From Agromyces ramosus (GTDB taxonomy: Bacteria; Actinomycetota; Actinomycetes; Actinomycetales; Microbacteriaceae), in the NCBI RefSeq assembly GCF_004216665.1, contig NZ_SGWY01000001.1, positions 1,054,001-1,118,000 on the forward strand: 64,000 bases of DNA. Reading direction: 5' to 3'. Below are positions 18,250-27,207 of this stretch, in pieces. The notes beneath the pieces were generated by a model, which was given only the letters and a program-made list of their open reading frames with translations, searched no databases and had not been told where the DNA came from. Position 1 is the first letter of the stretch, and each line of letters starts with the position of its first letter. Made by a program: the position numbers and the translations under genes.

Positions 18250-19809
18250 GTGCAGCCGACCGTGCAGACCCTGCTCGACCGCCAGGAGCTGGCGCTCTCG
18301 CTGCTCACGCCCGCGCCCGACCTGCCGACCGGCGCGCTCGCCGCGCCGATCGCCTGGGCGCACAGCTCCGACCTCGCCGACCCGACGCCGTTCCTCGACA
18401 CCGGGCACGTGCTGCTCACGACGGGGACCCAGTTCGAGTCCGACGCCGAGGCGCGCGAGTCCGAGTCCGCGTTCGCCGAGGCCTACGTGCGGCGTCTCCG
18501 CGACGCGGGCATCGCCGCGCTCGGGTTCGGCACCGAGGTGATCCGGGCGGGCACCCCCGACGCGCTCGTCGAGGCGTGCGGGCGGCAGGGGCTCCCGCTC
18601 TTCGAGGTGCCCTATCGGGTGCCCTTCATCGCCATCGCCCGGCTCGTCGCCGACCTGCTCGCCGAGGACGCGTACTCCCGCCAGGCATGGGCGCTCGCCG
18701 CCCAGCGCGCCATCTCACTCGCGGCGCTGCGCCCCGACGGGCTCTCGGCGACGCTCGGCGAGCTCTCGAACCGCCTCGGCGCGTGGGTCGGCCTGGTCGA
18801 CGCGGCGGGGTCGCTCGACCGCGAGGCGCCGGACGGCGGTCTCGAGCAGCCCGCGCTCGGCGAGGTGGTGGGCGAGGCGCGGTCGATGCTGCGACGCGGG
18901 CAGCGCGCGAGCCGAACGCTCGTCGCGGGCGAGTCGGCCGGCAGCCCGCAGCGCATCACCCTGCAGACCCTCGGCGGCGGCGGGTCGCTGCGCGGGGTGC
19001 TCGCCATCGGCGACTCTGCGGAGCTCGACCAGGCCGGCCGCGAGGTGGTCACGTCGGTGATCGCGCTGGCCGGGCTCGCGCTCGAGCAGAACCGCGACCT
19101 CGACCGGGCCCGCGGCCACCTGCGCACCGGCCTGCTCCGCGGCATCCTCGCCGGCGACACCGAACTGGCGCAGCGGGTCGCCGGCGAGATGTGGGGTCCG
19201 CTGCCCGGGGCGCCGTTCCGCGTCGCGGTGGCGGATGTCCCGGCACAGCACGTCGACCGCCTCACCGAGCTGCTCGAGCTCCGCGTCGAGCAGCGCGGCG
19301 GCCGGCTCTTCTTCGGTCGCGACGACGACACGGTGGTGCTCCTGCTCGAGGACTCCGACACCGCCCTCGCCGACGAGGTCGCGGCGGAGTTCGAGGTGCC
19401 GGTCGGCATCTCCGACGCGGTCGCCGCCGACGGCGTGGCGCTCGCGCACGAGCAGGCGCTGCGCGCGCTCGAACGTGCCCGTGAATCGACGCCCGGCGTG
19501 GTCGCGTTCGACGAGATCAGCCGGCAGGGCGTGCTCGCGTTCCTGGCCCGCACCGACGCCCGGGCGGTCGCGCTGGCGACGCTCGCACCGCTCGCCGAGC
19601 ACGACGCGGCGAACGGCACGGCGCTGATCGCCACCACGCGCGCCTGGCTCGAGCACGGCGGCCAGTTCGACGCGACGGCGCAGGCGCTGGGCGTGCACCG
19701 GCACACCGTCCGCAGCCGCGTGGCGCTCGCCGAGCGGCTGCTGGGCCGGGACCTCTCGGGCTTCCACGCCCGCGCCGACCTCTGGGCGGCACTGCTCGCC
19801 GTCGACTGA
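18250..19809 (+). CDS. PucR/CdaR-family transcriptional regulator
   Basis: About 519 aa. An N-terminal PucR-type sensory domain (~25-140; AWAHSSDLADPTPFLDTGHV) is followed by a central GGDEF-like region and a C-terminal helix-turn-helix of the HTH_30 type (ATAQALGVHRHTVRSRVALAERLL). I chose GTG 18250, preceded by GGAG at 18241; the frame remains open further upstream to 18103 but that part is unconserved-looking and overlaps the promoter region. It is divergent from gabT, so it is most likely the activator of the polyamine/GABA operon; actinobacterial GABA-responsive GabR-like PucR proteins are a known precedent. TACACT near 18168 is a possible -10. Confidence 0.87.
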   Translation: MQPTVQTLLDRQELALSLLTPAPDLPTGALAAPIAWAHSSDLADPTPFLDTGHVLLTTGTQFESDAEARESESAFAEAYVRRLRDAGIAALGFGTEVIRAGTPDALVEACGRQGLPLFEVPYRVPFIAIARLVADLLAEDAYSRQAWALAAQRAISLAALRPDGLSATLGELSNRLGAWVGLVDAAGSLDREAPDGGLEQPALGEVVGEARSMLRRGQRASRTLVAGESAGSPQRITLQTLGGGGSLRGVLAIGDSAELDQAGREVVTSVIALAGLALEQNRDLDRARGHLRTGLLRGILAGDTELAQRVAGEMWGPLPGAPFRVAVADVPAQHVDRLTELLELRVEQRGGRLFFGRDDDTVVLLLEDSDTALADEVAAEFEVPVGISDAVAADGVALAHEQALRALERARESTPGVVAFDEISRQGVLAFLARTDARAVALATLAPLAEHDAANGTALIATTRAWLEHGGQFDATAQALGVHRHTVRSRVALAERLLGRDLSGFHARADLWAALLAVD

Positions 19810-19818
19810 TCGCGGGCG

Positions 19819-21177
19819 TCAGCCGTGCTGGGCCGCGATCAGCTCGCGGTACCAGTCGAACGAGTCCTTGCGCGTGCGCTCCTCGGTATCGAGGTCGAGG
19901 TGCACGAGCCCGAACCGCTGCGTGTACCCGTCGGCCCACTCGAAGTTGTCGATGAGCGACCAGACGAGGTAACCGCGCACGTCGACGCCGCGCTCGATCG
20001 CGGCGTGCACCGCCCGGACGTGGCCGTCGAGGTACGCGATCCGCTCGGCGTCGTGCACGCGGCCGTCGACGACGTCGTCCGGATACGACGCCCCGTTCTC
20101 GGTGATGACGACGGGCGGCAGCGCGTCGCCGTAGTCGGAGCGCAGCGTCACGAGGAGCTCGGTGAGCGCGTCGGGTACGACCGGCCAGCCGAAGCCCGTG
20201 ACCGGCACCCCCGGGTACTCGACGGGCTCGAACGGGAGGCCAGCCGCCGCGAACGCCGAGCCGGCGGATGCCGCGGCGACGCGGGTCGGGTTGTAGAAGT
20301 TGAGCCCGTAGAAGTCGATCGGGGCGGCGATCACGTCGAGGTCGCCGTCCTCGAGCCCGGGCATCCGCTCGAGGCCCAGGCCGGAGAGGTCGGGATAGCC
20401 GGACGCGAGCAGCGGGTCGGCGAAGATCCGGTTGTACACCGCGTCGAAGGCACCGGCGGCGACGAGGTCGCCATCGTCGTCGCTCGCGGGCACGACGAGC
20501 GTGTGGTTGTTGACGATGCCGACCTCGGCCTCGCCGGCCGCCCGGATCGCCCCCACGGCCAGCCCGTGCGCGAGGAGCTGGTGGTGCGCGGTCGGCAGCG
20601 CCCCCATCATCAGCGCGTGACCGGGCGCGAGCGTGCCGAGGGCGTATCCCTGCAACGTCGTCATGGCCGGCTCGTTCAGCGTGATCCAATGCCCGACCCG
20701 GTCGCCGAGCCGACCGAGCACGAGCTCGACGTAGTCGGCGAAGCGGGCGGCGGTGTCGCGCACGAGCCATCCGCCCGCATCCTCGAGCGGTTGCGGCAGG
20801 TCCCAGTGGTAGAGCGTGGGGACGGGCCGGATGCCCACCTCGAGCAGCGCGTCCACGAACCGCGCGTAGTGGTCGAGGCCCGCCTCGTTCGCCGGCCCGG
20901 AGCCGGTCGGCTGCACCCGCGGCCAGGCGATCGAGAAGCGGTAGTCGTCGACCCCGAGCTCGGCGAGGAGTGCCACGTCGTCGCGCCACCGACGGTATCC
21001 GTCGGCCGCGACGTCGGCGTTCGACCCGTCGACCACGCGTCCGGGCATGCGCGCGAACACATCCCAGATGGAGTCGCCGCGGCCGTCGGCACCGGTCGAG
21101 CCCTCGACCTGGAACGCGGCGGTGGCCGCACCCCAGCGGAACCCCCGCGGGAACTCGGGCATGCGCGCATCGACCAT
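19819..21177 (-). CDS. GH1 beta-glucosidase
   Basis: About 452 aa, the usual GH1 length. N-terminal signature FRWGAATAAFQVEGS, acid/base Glu in ITLNEPAMTT, nucleophile Glu in VVITENGASYPDD, and the aglycone-site region VWSLIDNFEWADGY are all intact, so an active retaining glycosidase is expected. There is no signal peptide, so it is cytosolic. ATG 21177 has GGCGAGG 5 bases upstream; ATG 21195 is the alternative. It converges with the PucR gene (9 bp apart). No sugar transporter is adjacent, so the natural substrate is unknown. Confidence 0.88.
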   Translation of the reverse strand: MVDARMPEFPRGFRWGAATAAFQVEGSTGADGRGDSIWDVFARMPGRVVDGSNADVAADGYRRWRDDVALLAELGVDDYRFSIAWPRVQPTGSGPANEAGLDHYARFVDALLEVGIRPVPTLYHWDLPQPLEDAGGWLVRDTAARFADYVELVLGRLGDRVGHWITLNEPAMTTLQGYALGTLAPGHALMMGALPTAHHQLLAHGLAVGAIRAAGEAEVGIVNNHTLVVPASDDDGDLVAAGAFDAVYNRIFADPLLASGYPDLSGLGLERMPGLEDGDLDVIAAPIDFYGLNFYNPTRVAAASAGSAFAAAGLPFEPVEYPGVPVTGFGWPVVPDALTELLVTLRSDYGDALPPVVITENGASYPDDVVDGRVHDAERIAYLDGHVRAVHAAIERGVDVRGYLVWSLIDNFEWADGYTQRFGLVHLDLDTEERTRKDSFDWYRELIAAQHG

Positions 21178-21338
21178 CGGAACCTCGCCGTTCATCGGTG
21201 GACCGTCAAGAAGTGGGACGGATGACCCACTCGGCCACCCTAGCGAGCGACCCCGCCCGACGCCATCCTCGGGCTCACCGCCATCCCTTCCGCGGCGCCG
21301 GGCCCGGGCGTACGCTGGAACGAGCGGGAGGAGCAACG

Positions 21339-21533
21339 ATGCACGCAGCGGTCGGCGAACGCCTCGTCATCCACGGCAAGCTGGTCGGCCAGGCCGACCG
21401 TCATGGCGAGATCCTCGAGGTCCGCGGACCCGACGGCGGACCCCCGTACCTCGTGCGGTTCGACGACGGCCACGAGACCCTCCTCTACCCCGGCGCCGAC
21501 TGCGAGCTCGAGCACGAGCGCCAGTCGCACTGA
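21339..21533 (+). CDS. DUF1918 family small protein
   Basis: 64 aa with the typical DUF1918 layout: GERLVIHGKLVGQADRHGEI, then PPYLVRFDDGHETLLYPGADC. It is an SH3-like beta-barrel family widespread in actinobacteria, of unknown function. GGGAGGAG lies 5-6 bases before the ATG, and TACGCT near 21310 could be the -10. It is monocistronic, ending before a palindromic hairpin. Confidence 0.85.
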   Translation: MHAAVGERLVIHGKLVGQADRHGEILEVRGPDGGPPYLVRFDDGHETLLYPGADCELEHERQSH

Positions 21534-21573
21534 GTCGCGACGGCGGTCGGCGCTGCTCGACTCCGCCACCGAG

Positions 21574-21591
21574 CGGATGCCGCGGCATCCG
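21574..21591. repeat. Perfect GGATGCC-type palindrome
   Basis: An 18-bp perfect palindrome without loop (CGGATGCCG then CGGCATCCG) lies 40 bases after the DUF1918 stop and just before the -10 of the next gene. It could fold as a short cruciform or terminator-like hairpin, and is one of several intergenic structures in the window built from the same heptamer. Confidence 0.6.
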
Positions 21592-21609
21592 TCGCGCTAG
21601 CGTTGAGCC

Positions 21610-22380
21610 ATGTTCCACAGCTACGCGGCGATCGGCGACAGCTTCACCGAGGGGGTCGGCGACGAGCTCCCCGACGGCACCGTTCGCGGATGGGCCGACT
21701 TCGTGGCGCTCGGCTTCGCCGCGGCCGCACACGAGCCGATCGGCTACGCGAACCTCGCCATCCGCGGCCGCAAGCTCGGTCCCATCGTCGACGAGCAGCT
21801 CGAGGTGGCCATCGGCCTGCGCCCCGAGGTGATCAGCTTCAACGGCGGCGGCAACGACATGCTGCGCCCGCGAATGCCCGAGGAGCGGGTGGCCGACCGG
21901 TTCCGGCAGGCCGTGCACCGCATCCGCGGCGCCGGCATCCACGTGCTCATGCTGAGCGGTGCGAACCCCACCGACCACCTGCCGCTCGGGCGCGTCTTCG
22001 ACGCCCGCGGGGTGCGCCTCACCGCCGCGCTCGGCGACCTCGCCGAACTCGACGGGGTGACGTTCGTCGACAACTTCAACGACCGCGGTCTGCGCGACAT
22101 CCGCTACTGGTCGCCCGACAAGCTGCACCTCAACTCGCTCGGGCACGCGCGCGTCGCGAGCAACGTGCTCACGGCCCTCGGGGTCGCGGTGCCCGACGAG
22201 TGGGGCGTCGCCGAGGTCGCCGCCGCGCCCCCCGGGGCCCGCAGCCGGAACACCGCCGCGTACTACCGCGAGTTCGTGCTGCCGTGGATCGGTCGCCGGC
22301 TCACGGGCCGCTCCTCGGGCGACGGGCGAACGGCGAAGCGGCCGACCCTCGAGCCGCTGGCTCCGGATGCCGCGCGCTGA
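21610..22380 (+). CDS. SGNH/GDSL-family hydrolase (esterase/lipase-like)
   Basis: 256 aa. Block I with the catalytic Ser is AAIGDSFTEGVGDE (G-D-S), block III Asn lies in SFNGGGNDMLRP, and block V Asp-x-x-His is visible as SPDKLHLNSLGHARVA. No signal peptide, so cytosolic. TAGCGT at 21599-21604 lies only 5 bases before the ATG, a classic actinobacterial leaderless promoter. The acyl-ester substrate is unknown. Confidence 0.88.
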   Translation: MFHSYAAIGDSFTEGVGDELPDGTVRGWADFVALGFAAAAHEPIGYANLAIRGRKLGPIVDEQLEVAIGLRPEVISFNGGGNDMLRPRMPEERVADRFRQAVHRIRGAGIHVLMLSGANPTDHLPLGRVFDARGVRLTAALGDLAELDGVTFVDNFNDRGLRDIRYWSPDKLHLNSLGHARVASNVLTALGVAVPDEWGVAEVAAAPPGARSRNTAAYYREFVLPWIGRRLTGRSSGDGRTAKRPTLEPLAPDAAR

Positions 22381-22449
22381 CGCGCCCTGATCCCCCGGCG
22401 CCTCCGGCGCCCGAGGCCCCTTCGGCGGCCGTCGCGTGCGGCGCCCGCG

Positions 22450-22947
22450 TCAGGACGCGCCGAGCACGTCGGCGACGAACGCCCGCGTTCGCCGCGCCAG
22501 CCCCTCGATGCGCTCGAGCTCGTGCACGCTCGGCAGCACCTCCGACGGGGCCGCCGGGCGGCCGAGCCTGACGGTCTCCTGGCACATGAGGTCGCTGCAC
22601 ATGTAGGTTCCGACGCTGTCGCCGCGCTCCCCGGCCGGGCCCGCCCGTCGCGCCGAGAACATGACTACCTGGTCGGCGGGCTGCTGGGTGTGGCACAGGT
22701 TGCAGATCGCGGCGCGGTGGTGCGAGCCGTTCGAGCTCGCGGCCCGCAGCACCACGCCGACCGGCGCGCCCTCGAGCTCGGTCACGAGGTAGCCTCGGGC
22801 GGCGATGCGCGGGTCGCGCCACGCGAACGCGTCGAGGTGCGCCCACTCGATGAGCAGGAAGTCGTGCGGCAGCGACAGCTGGGCGAGCTCCGAGTCGGTC
22901 GCGTTGCCGAACGACTCGCGGATGTCGCTCTCGACCAGCGGCTGCAT
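22450..22947 (-). CDS. FBP-domain (EF-G-binding-like) zinc-finger protein
   Basis: 165 aa. A C-terminal treble-clef zinc finger is visible from CNLCHTQQPADQV and YMCSDLMCQETVRLG (four cysteines), with a helical N-terminus (QPLVESDIRESFGNATDSEL). This matches the FBP family, related to the EF-G-binding FusB-type proteins, of which some confer fusidic-acid tolerance. Chromosomal actinobacterial members are mostly uncharacterised. Monocistronic on the minus strand. Confidence 0.82.
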   Translation of the reverse strand: MQPLVESDIRESFGNATDSELAQLSLPHDFLLIEWAHLDAFAWRDPRIAARGYLVTELEGAPVGVVLRAASSNGSHHRAAICNLCHTQQPADQVVMFSARRAGPAGERGDSVGTYMCSDLMCQETVRLGRPAAPSEVLPSVHELERIEGLARRTRAFVADVLGAS

Positions 22948-22999
22948 GCGTCCCCTCCCGTGCGCGTGGCTCCCAGTCTACGAACGACCGGGCGGTCCG

Positions 23000-23824
23000 T
23001 CAGGGCTCGACGGTCCACTCGACCTCGGTCGACTCGGGTCCCCACGTGACCACGACCACGTCGCCGGGCCCGATCCGCCGAGGACGGGCACCGTCGCGGA
23101 TGTCGTCGGCCGGGATCCGCCGGGTGAGGCCGTGCGCCGCGAACACCTCGATCGACGCGCACGTCTCCACCCACCCGAAGAAGAACTCCCGCCGCGAGAG
23201 CAGGCACACGCGCCGGTCGTCGCGGAACACCCAGAAGTCGTGGCCGAACGCCCGCCCGAGCGAGCGCAGCGAGGCGATGGCCGAGGTCTGCAGGCCCGCG
23301 CCGGTCGCCACCTCGTCGGAGCGATCGAGCTCCTCCGGCGTCTGCTCGCGCTCGAACACGCCGAGTCCGTGCGGCGGCGAGAGGGCGTCGCGCACGGGGC
23401 CGAGCAGGGCGATGCCGCCACCGACGAGCACGACGACCGCGACCGCCGCGGCCAGCAGCCGGGTGCGGGTCGGCCGACGCCGCCCGCCGGAATCCGGCCC
23501 GCCCGGCCCGTCCGGGCCGTTCGGCCAAGGCGGCTCGGGCGGCTCCGACTCGGCGACGGCCGCAGCCGGAACGGCCGGCTGGAGCGGCTCGACGGTCTCC
23601 GCCCGATCGCCGGCCCGCTCCGTGGGCGCGCGGCGATCGGGGTCGGCGTGATCGCGGGGGGCGGATGCGTCGGACTCGTCGCCGCGGTCACGCGACACCA
23701 GCTCCGCCTCGACGGCTGCGAGCTCGGCCGCCACCTCGGGTGCCGGCTCCCCAGGGATCCCGTAGACGATCCGCCGCAGCTCGTCGCGGCGGTGCTCGAG
23801 CGGGTCGTCGTTGTCCGTGTCCAT
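23000..23824 (-). CDS. Hypothetical single-span membrane protein
   Basis: 274 aa. A hydrophilic acidic N-terminal half (1-115, with a P/G-rich WPNGPDGPGGPDSGG stretch), one membrane helix (~122-142, LLAAAVAVVVLVGGGIALLG), and an outside C-terminal domain (~145-274) rich in aromatic residues (FWVFRDDRRVCLLSRREFFFGW). Two cysteines in that domain could form a disulfide. No named family is recognised; the gene stands alone between the FBP and BASS-transporter genes. Confidence 0.7.
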   Translation of the reverse strand: MDTDNDDPLEHRRDELRRIVYGIPGEPAPEVAAELAAVEAELVSRDRGDESDASAPRDHADPDRRAPTERAGDRAETVEPLQPAVPAAAVAESEPPEPPWPNGPDGPGGPDSGGRRRPTRTRLLAAAVAVVVLVGGGIALLGPVRDALSPPHGLGVFEREQTPEELDRSDEVATGAGLQTSAIASLRSLGRAFGHDFWVFRDDRRVCLLSRREFFFGWVETCASIEVFAAHGLTRRIPADDIRDGARPRRIGPGDVVVVTWGPESTEVEWTVEP

Positions 23825-23884
23825 CTCCTGCCCCCGGACCTCCGGCCCGGTCGGCGGCGGGCGTGGGACCCGCCGCCGCGCGGC

Positions 23885-24832
23885 TCATCGTTCGGGCGGC
23901 GCCGCCTCCGCGGCATCCGGCGCCGATGCCCGACGAGCTTCGTCCCGCTCCGATCCGTCGGGCGCGTGCACGTCGCCGGTGGCGGCGCGGCCGCGGATCA
24001 GGAACCCGAACGCCAGCGCGACGAAGAACATCAGCACGCCGTAGACGCCGGCCGGCAGGCTCATCTCCACGCTGCCGATGACGGTCTGCGCGATCACGAT
24101 CGCCAGGGTCGCGTTGTGGATGCCGATCTCGAACGAGCTCGCGATCGACTGGGGGCGATCGACGCGGAGCATCCGCGGCACCAGGTAGCCGATGGTCAGG
24201 CTCAGCACGCAGAAGACCACCGTGATGCCGGCGAGCCGGCCCGCGTTCTCGAGGAGGAGCTCGAGGTTCGAGACGATCGCCCCTGCGATCACCACGACGA
24301 GGATCACGACCGAGGCGATGCGCACCGGCCGGTCCATGCGGTCCGCGAAGGCGGGCCTCCACCAGCGCACGAGCATTCCGAGCGCGACCGGCCCCAGCAC
24401 GATGGCGAAGACCTCGACGACCTTCGCGGCCTGCAGCCCGAGCGACTCGTCGCCGGGGAGGAAGTACGCGATCGCGAGGTTCGTGATGAGCGGAAGGGTG
24501 AACACGGCGAGGACGGAGTTGATCGCGGTGAGCGAGATGTTGAGGGCGACGTCGCCGCGGAACAGGTGGCTGTAGAGGTTGGCGGTGGTGCCGCCGGGCG
24601 AGGCGGCGAGCAGCAGCATGCCGACGGCGAGCACGGGGGGCAGCTGGAAGAGCAGCACCAGGCCGAAGCAGAGGGCCGGCAGCACGAGGAGCTGGCAGAT
24701 GAGGGCGATGATCACCGCCTTCGGATGCTTCGCGACCCGCGCGAAGTCGCGCGGGGTGAGCGAGAGGCCCAGGCCGAACATGATGATGCCGAGGGCGACG
24801 GGCAATCCGATGGTGGTCAACGCTGATCCCAT
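23885..24832 (-). CDS. Bile acid:sodium symporter (BASS) family transporter
   Basis: 315 aa, about nine or ten membrane helices, with the BASS landmarks LLAASPGGTTANLYSHLFRGDVALN and SSFEIGIHNATLAIVIA. Actinobacterial members transport organic anions such as pyruvate, sulfated or vitamin-precursor compounds. The ATG at 24832 follows an unconserved open region. It is on the same strand and 110 bp downstream of the desulfurase-like gene, so it might be co-expressed with that cluster, but no phased GTCAC array lies directly before it. Confidence 0.85.
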   Translation of the reverse strand: MGSALTTIGLPVALGIIMFGLGLSLTPRDFARVAKHPKAVIIALICQLLVLPALCFGLVLLFQLPPVLAVGMLLLAASPGGTTANLYSHLFRGDVALNISLTAINSVLAVFTLPLITNLAIAYFLPGDESLGLQAAKVVEVFAIVLGPVALGMLVRWWRPAFADRMDRPVRIASVVILVVVIAGAIVSNLELLLENAGRLAGITVVFCVLSLTIGYLVPRMLRVDRPQSIASSFEIGIHNATLAIVIAQTVIGSVEMSLPAGVYGVLMFFVALAFGFLIRGRAATGDVHAPDGSERDEARRASAPDAAEAAPPER

Positions 24833-24942
24833 GCGCTCAGTGTGGCGCATGGACGGCGCGTGCGGAATGGCCCGGAACGGGGGGCGCGTGGTTGTGCCGC
24901 GGGTCGGTGCGGGTCGGTGCGGGTCGTGGTCGTCGGGGCCGG

Positions 24943-26286
24943 TCAGTCGATGACGGCTCGCGGCCGGTCGTCGACGCGCGGACACCAGCCGGCCGGGGTG
25001 CGCTCGTACGCGTGCGCGGGGCCGTCGGCCACGAGCCGTGCGAGCGACGCGAGGAACCGGTCGACGTCGTCGGCGGAGGAGCCCGCGCCCAGGCTCGCCC
25101 GGAGCCCGTTGGCGCGGGTCGCGACGCGGTCGAAGAAGGGGTGCGCGCAGAACCGCCCGGCACGCACGGAGATGCCGTGCTCGGCGGCGAGCGCCGCCGC
25201 GACCAGTCCGACCGACCCGCGCTCGAGCTCGACGGTGGCGATGCCGAGCCGGTCGTCGGCGTCGGAGAATCCGCGGATGACCCGCACGCCGGGGATGCTC
25301 GCGAGCCCGTGGTGCAGGCGCGCGGTGAGCGCTGCCTCGTGCTCGCGGCGCGGCCCGTCGCCCAGCCGCTCGAGCTCGACCAGCGCCCGCGCGAGCGCGG
25401 CGATGCCGAGCACGTTGGGCGTACCGGCCTCGTGCCGGTCGGCGCCCTGCTTCCAGTCGACGGCGTCGACCCGCACCGACTCGACGGCGCCCCCGCCCGC
25501 CAGGTGGGGCGGGGCCGCGTCGAGCCAGTCCGCCCGGCCGACGAGCGCCCCGGCGCCGAACGGCGCATACGCCTTGTGCCCCGAGAACGCGAGGTAGTCG
25601 ATGCCGGATGCCGCGAGGTCGACGCGCCGGTGCGGCAGGAGCTGCGCCGCATCCACGGCGAGCCGGGCACCGTGCGCGTGTGCGAGCCGGGCGAGCTCCC
25701 CGACCGGGAGCACCTCGCCCGTGACGTTGGATGCGCCGGTCACCGAGAGCAGCGCGGCGGGCCGGGACCCGAGTTCGTCGTCGAGGGCTGCGAGCGTCGC
25801 GCTGATCGTGCCTTCGCCGACCACGACGCGGCGGTCGTGCCAGGGCAGCAGGTTCGCGTGGTGCTCGAGGTCGAGCACCACGGTCTCGCCGGGCACGGCG
25901 GACGCGAGCAGGTTGAGCGCGTCGGTGGTGTTGCGCGTGAACACCACGAGGTCGTCGTCGCGGGCGCCCACGTGGCGCGCGACGGTCGCGCGCGCGTCCT
26001 CGACGAGCGCCGTGGTCGCCTGCGACGGGTAGCCGCTGCCGCGGTGCACGCTCGCGTAGTAGGGCAGCACGCGGGCGACGTGCGCCGCGACCGCGTCGAG
26101 CGCGGGGGCGGATGCCGCGACGTCGAGGTTCACGTGCCGCACCGTCCCGCCGCCGAGCACGGGCACCTCGAGGCCCGCGTCGGCGAGGGCGGCGAGCGGG
26201 CCCCGGCGTGCCGACGCGGCATCCGTCGACGCCTCGCGCGCCACCGGGACGCGCGTGGGTGCCGTGCGCAGGTCGGTGGCGGTCAC
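24943..26286 (-). CDS. Class V aminotransferase, cysteine-desulfurase-like
   Basis: 447 aa, fold type I PLP enzyme close to SufS/CsdA-type desulfurases. Visible: HANLLPWH (His stacking on PLP), VDAAQLLPHRRVDL (Asp), PLP Lys in FSGHKAYAPFGAGALVG, and a Cys at the expected active loop (RAGRFCAHPFF). So it could release sulfur from cysteine or a related compound, though no scaffold gene is adjacent. The GTG at 26286 has GAGGAG 5 bases upstream. Its promoter (TAGGTT at 26319-26314 on the minus strand) carries a 10-bp-phased GTCAC array shared with the neighbouring monooxygenase and importer promoters. Confidence 0.85.
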   Translation of the reverse strand: MTATDLRTAPTRVPVAREASTDAASARRGPLAALADAGLEVPVLGGGTVRHVNLDVAASAPALDAVAAHVARVLPYYASVHRGSGYPSQATTALVEDARATVARHVGARDDDLVVFTRNTTDALNLLASAVPGETVVLDLEHHANLLPWHDRRVVVGEGTISATLAALDDELGSRPAALLSVTGASNVTGEVLPVGELARLAHAHGARLAVDAAQLLPHRRVDLAASGIDYLAFSGHKAYAPFGAGALVGRADWLDAAPPHLAGGGAVESVRVDAVDWKQGADRHEAGTPNVLGIAALARALVELERLGDGPRREHEAALTARLHHGLASIPGVRVIRGFSDADDRLGIATVELERGSVGLVAAALAAEHGISVRAGRFCAHPFFDRVATRANGLRASLGAGSSADDVDRFLASLARLVADGPAHAYERTPAGWCPRVDDRPRAVID

Positions 26287-26350
26287 GGGGACTCCTCGGA
26301 TCGGTTGGCGACGAACCTACGGCGGCGCGGTGGCGGCCTCAACACCCGAT

Positions 26351-26385
26351 GTCGCACGGTGTCACGTCGCGACACATTCGGTCAC
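26351..26385 (-). promoter_or_regulatory. Phased GTCAC box array, desulfurase-like gene promoter
   Basis: GTCGC at 26351, GTCAC at 26361, GACAC at 26371 and GTCAC at 26381 occur at exact 10-bp steps. The first box lies 32 bp from the -10 candidate TAGGTT (minus strand, 26319-26314). Same design and distance as the array at 35821. Confidence 0.55.
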
Positions 26386-26411
26386 GAACCGCGCGCCGCC
26401 GCGCCGGCGAG

Positions 26412-26465
26412 TGGACGGGATTCGGCGGTCGGGGCGCGCCCGAACCGCCGAATGCCGTCCATTCG
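26412..26465. repeat. Intergenic palindromic element, copy 1
   Basis: Left arm 26412-26433 pairs almost completely with right arm 26439-26461 (about 20 of 22 positions, 5-nt loop). A 21-bp block at 26413-26433 and the GTCCATTCG tail recur at 27867. It lies between the desulfurase-like gene and the stop of the alkylhydroperoxidase gene (26494), where it could end the importer-operon transcript. Confidence 0.75.
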
Positions 26466-26493
26466 GGGAGGCCGCAGGTGCACGGGGCCCGGA

Positions 26494-27207
26494 TCAGGCG
26501 CCGGCCGGCTCCTCCGGCTCCCCGAGCGAGAGCATGAGCCGGTTCGCCCAGTTGAAGAACGCGGCCGAGTGGATCACGTCCGCCACGGACTGCTGGTCGA
26601 AGCCCGCGGCGCGCAGCGCATCCAGGTGCGACGGGGAGAGCCGCGACGGGGTGGCCGCCAGGGCGACGGCCGCGTCGATGACCGCGCGCCACGCGGCATC
26701 CTGCGCCGCATCGGTGCCGTCGTCGAGGAGCCGCTGCACGTCGTCGTGGCGCTTCGAGTGGTGCGACGCGAACCGGGCGTGCACCGACGCGCAGAAGATG
26801 CAGCCGTTGAAGCGGCTGGTCGCCGCCGCGGCCAGTTCGCGCTCGGCCCGGGGCAGCCCGTCGGCGGCGTTGTAGAAGATGTCCTTGTCGGTCAGCGTGC
26901 GCGCTCGCAGGATGTCGGGGTCGCGCACGAGCAGCCGGAAGTAGTCGCTCGACGCGCGCGACCGGTCGACGAGGCCCGCGTACTGGCGCTCGGTGAGCGT
27001 CGCCTCGTCGGCGGGCTCGAGCCACGGCAGCCAGCCGAGCTCGGCCTGCGTGAAGGCGTCGGGCACGGATGCCCCGGGGTGTGCCAGGATGCGCGCCGGC
27101 TCGGTGCGCGCGGCATCCGCGGCCGGAGCCGTCGTGGTCGTGGCGGCCGCGGCCGTCGTGGACGCCGCGGCGGCGGTGGCCGCCCGGTCGGTGGTCGAGC
27201 CGGTCAT
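26494..27207 (-). CDS. Alkylhydroperoxidase (CMD/AhpD-fold) domain protein
   Basis: 237 aa. A low-complexity Ala/Thr N-terminus (1-35) precedes the conserved part. The AhpD-like CxxC site is present as GCIFCASVHARF followed by His residues (ASHHSKRH), as in peroxidase-active CMD proteins. It resembles the TIGRFAM alkylhydroperoxidase family named after Avi_7169 (recalled, not searched). Its ATG overlaps the stop of the upstream CMD gene (ATGA). It is expected to reduce a peroxide or act as a thiol-dependent decarboxylase-like partner of the flavin monooxygenase. Confidence 0.82.
   Translation of the reverse strand: MTGSTTDRAATAAAASTTAAAATTTTAPAADAARTEPARILAHPGASVPDAFTQAELGWLPWLEPADEATLTERQYAGLVDRSRASSDYFRLLVRDPDILRARTLTDKDIFYNAADGLPRAERELAAAATSRFNGCIFCASVHARFASHHSKRHDDVQRLLDDGTDAAQDAAWRAVIDAAVALAATPSRLSPSHLDALRAAGFDQQSVADVIHSAAFFNWANRLMLSLGEPEEPAGA

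Noticed and set aside
22397-22412. GGCGCC-TCC-GGCGCC hairpin after the SGNH gene
   Set aside because: Short 6-bp stem in GC-rich DNA, likely chance; not strong enough for a terminator call.
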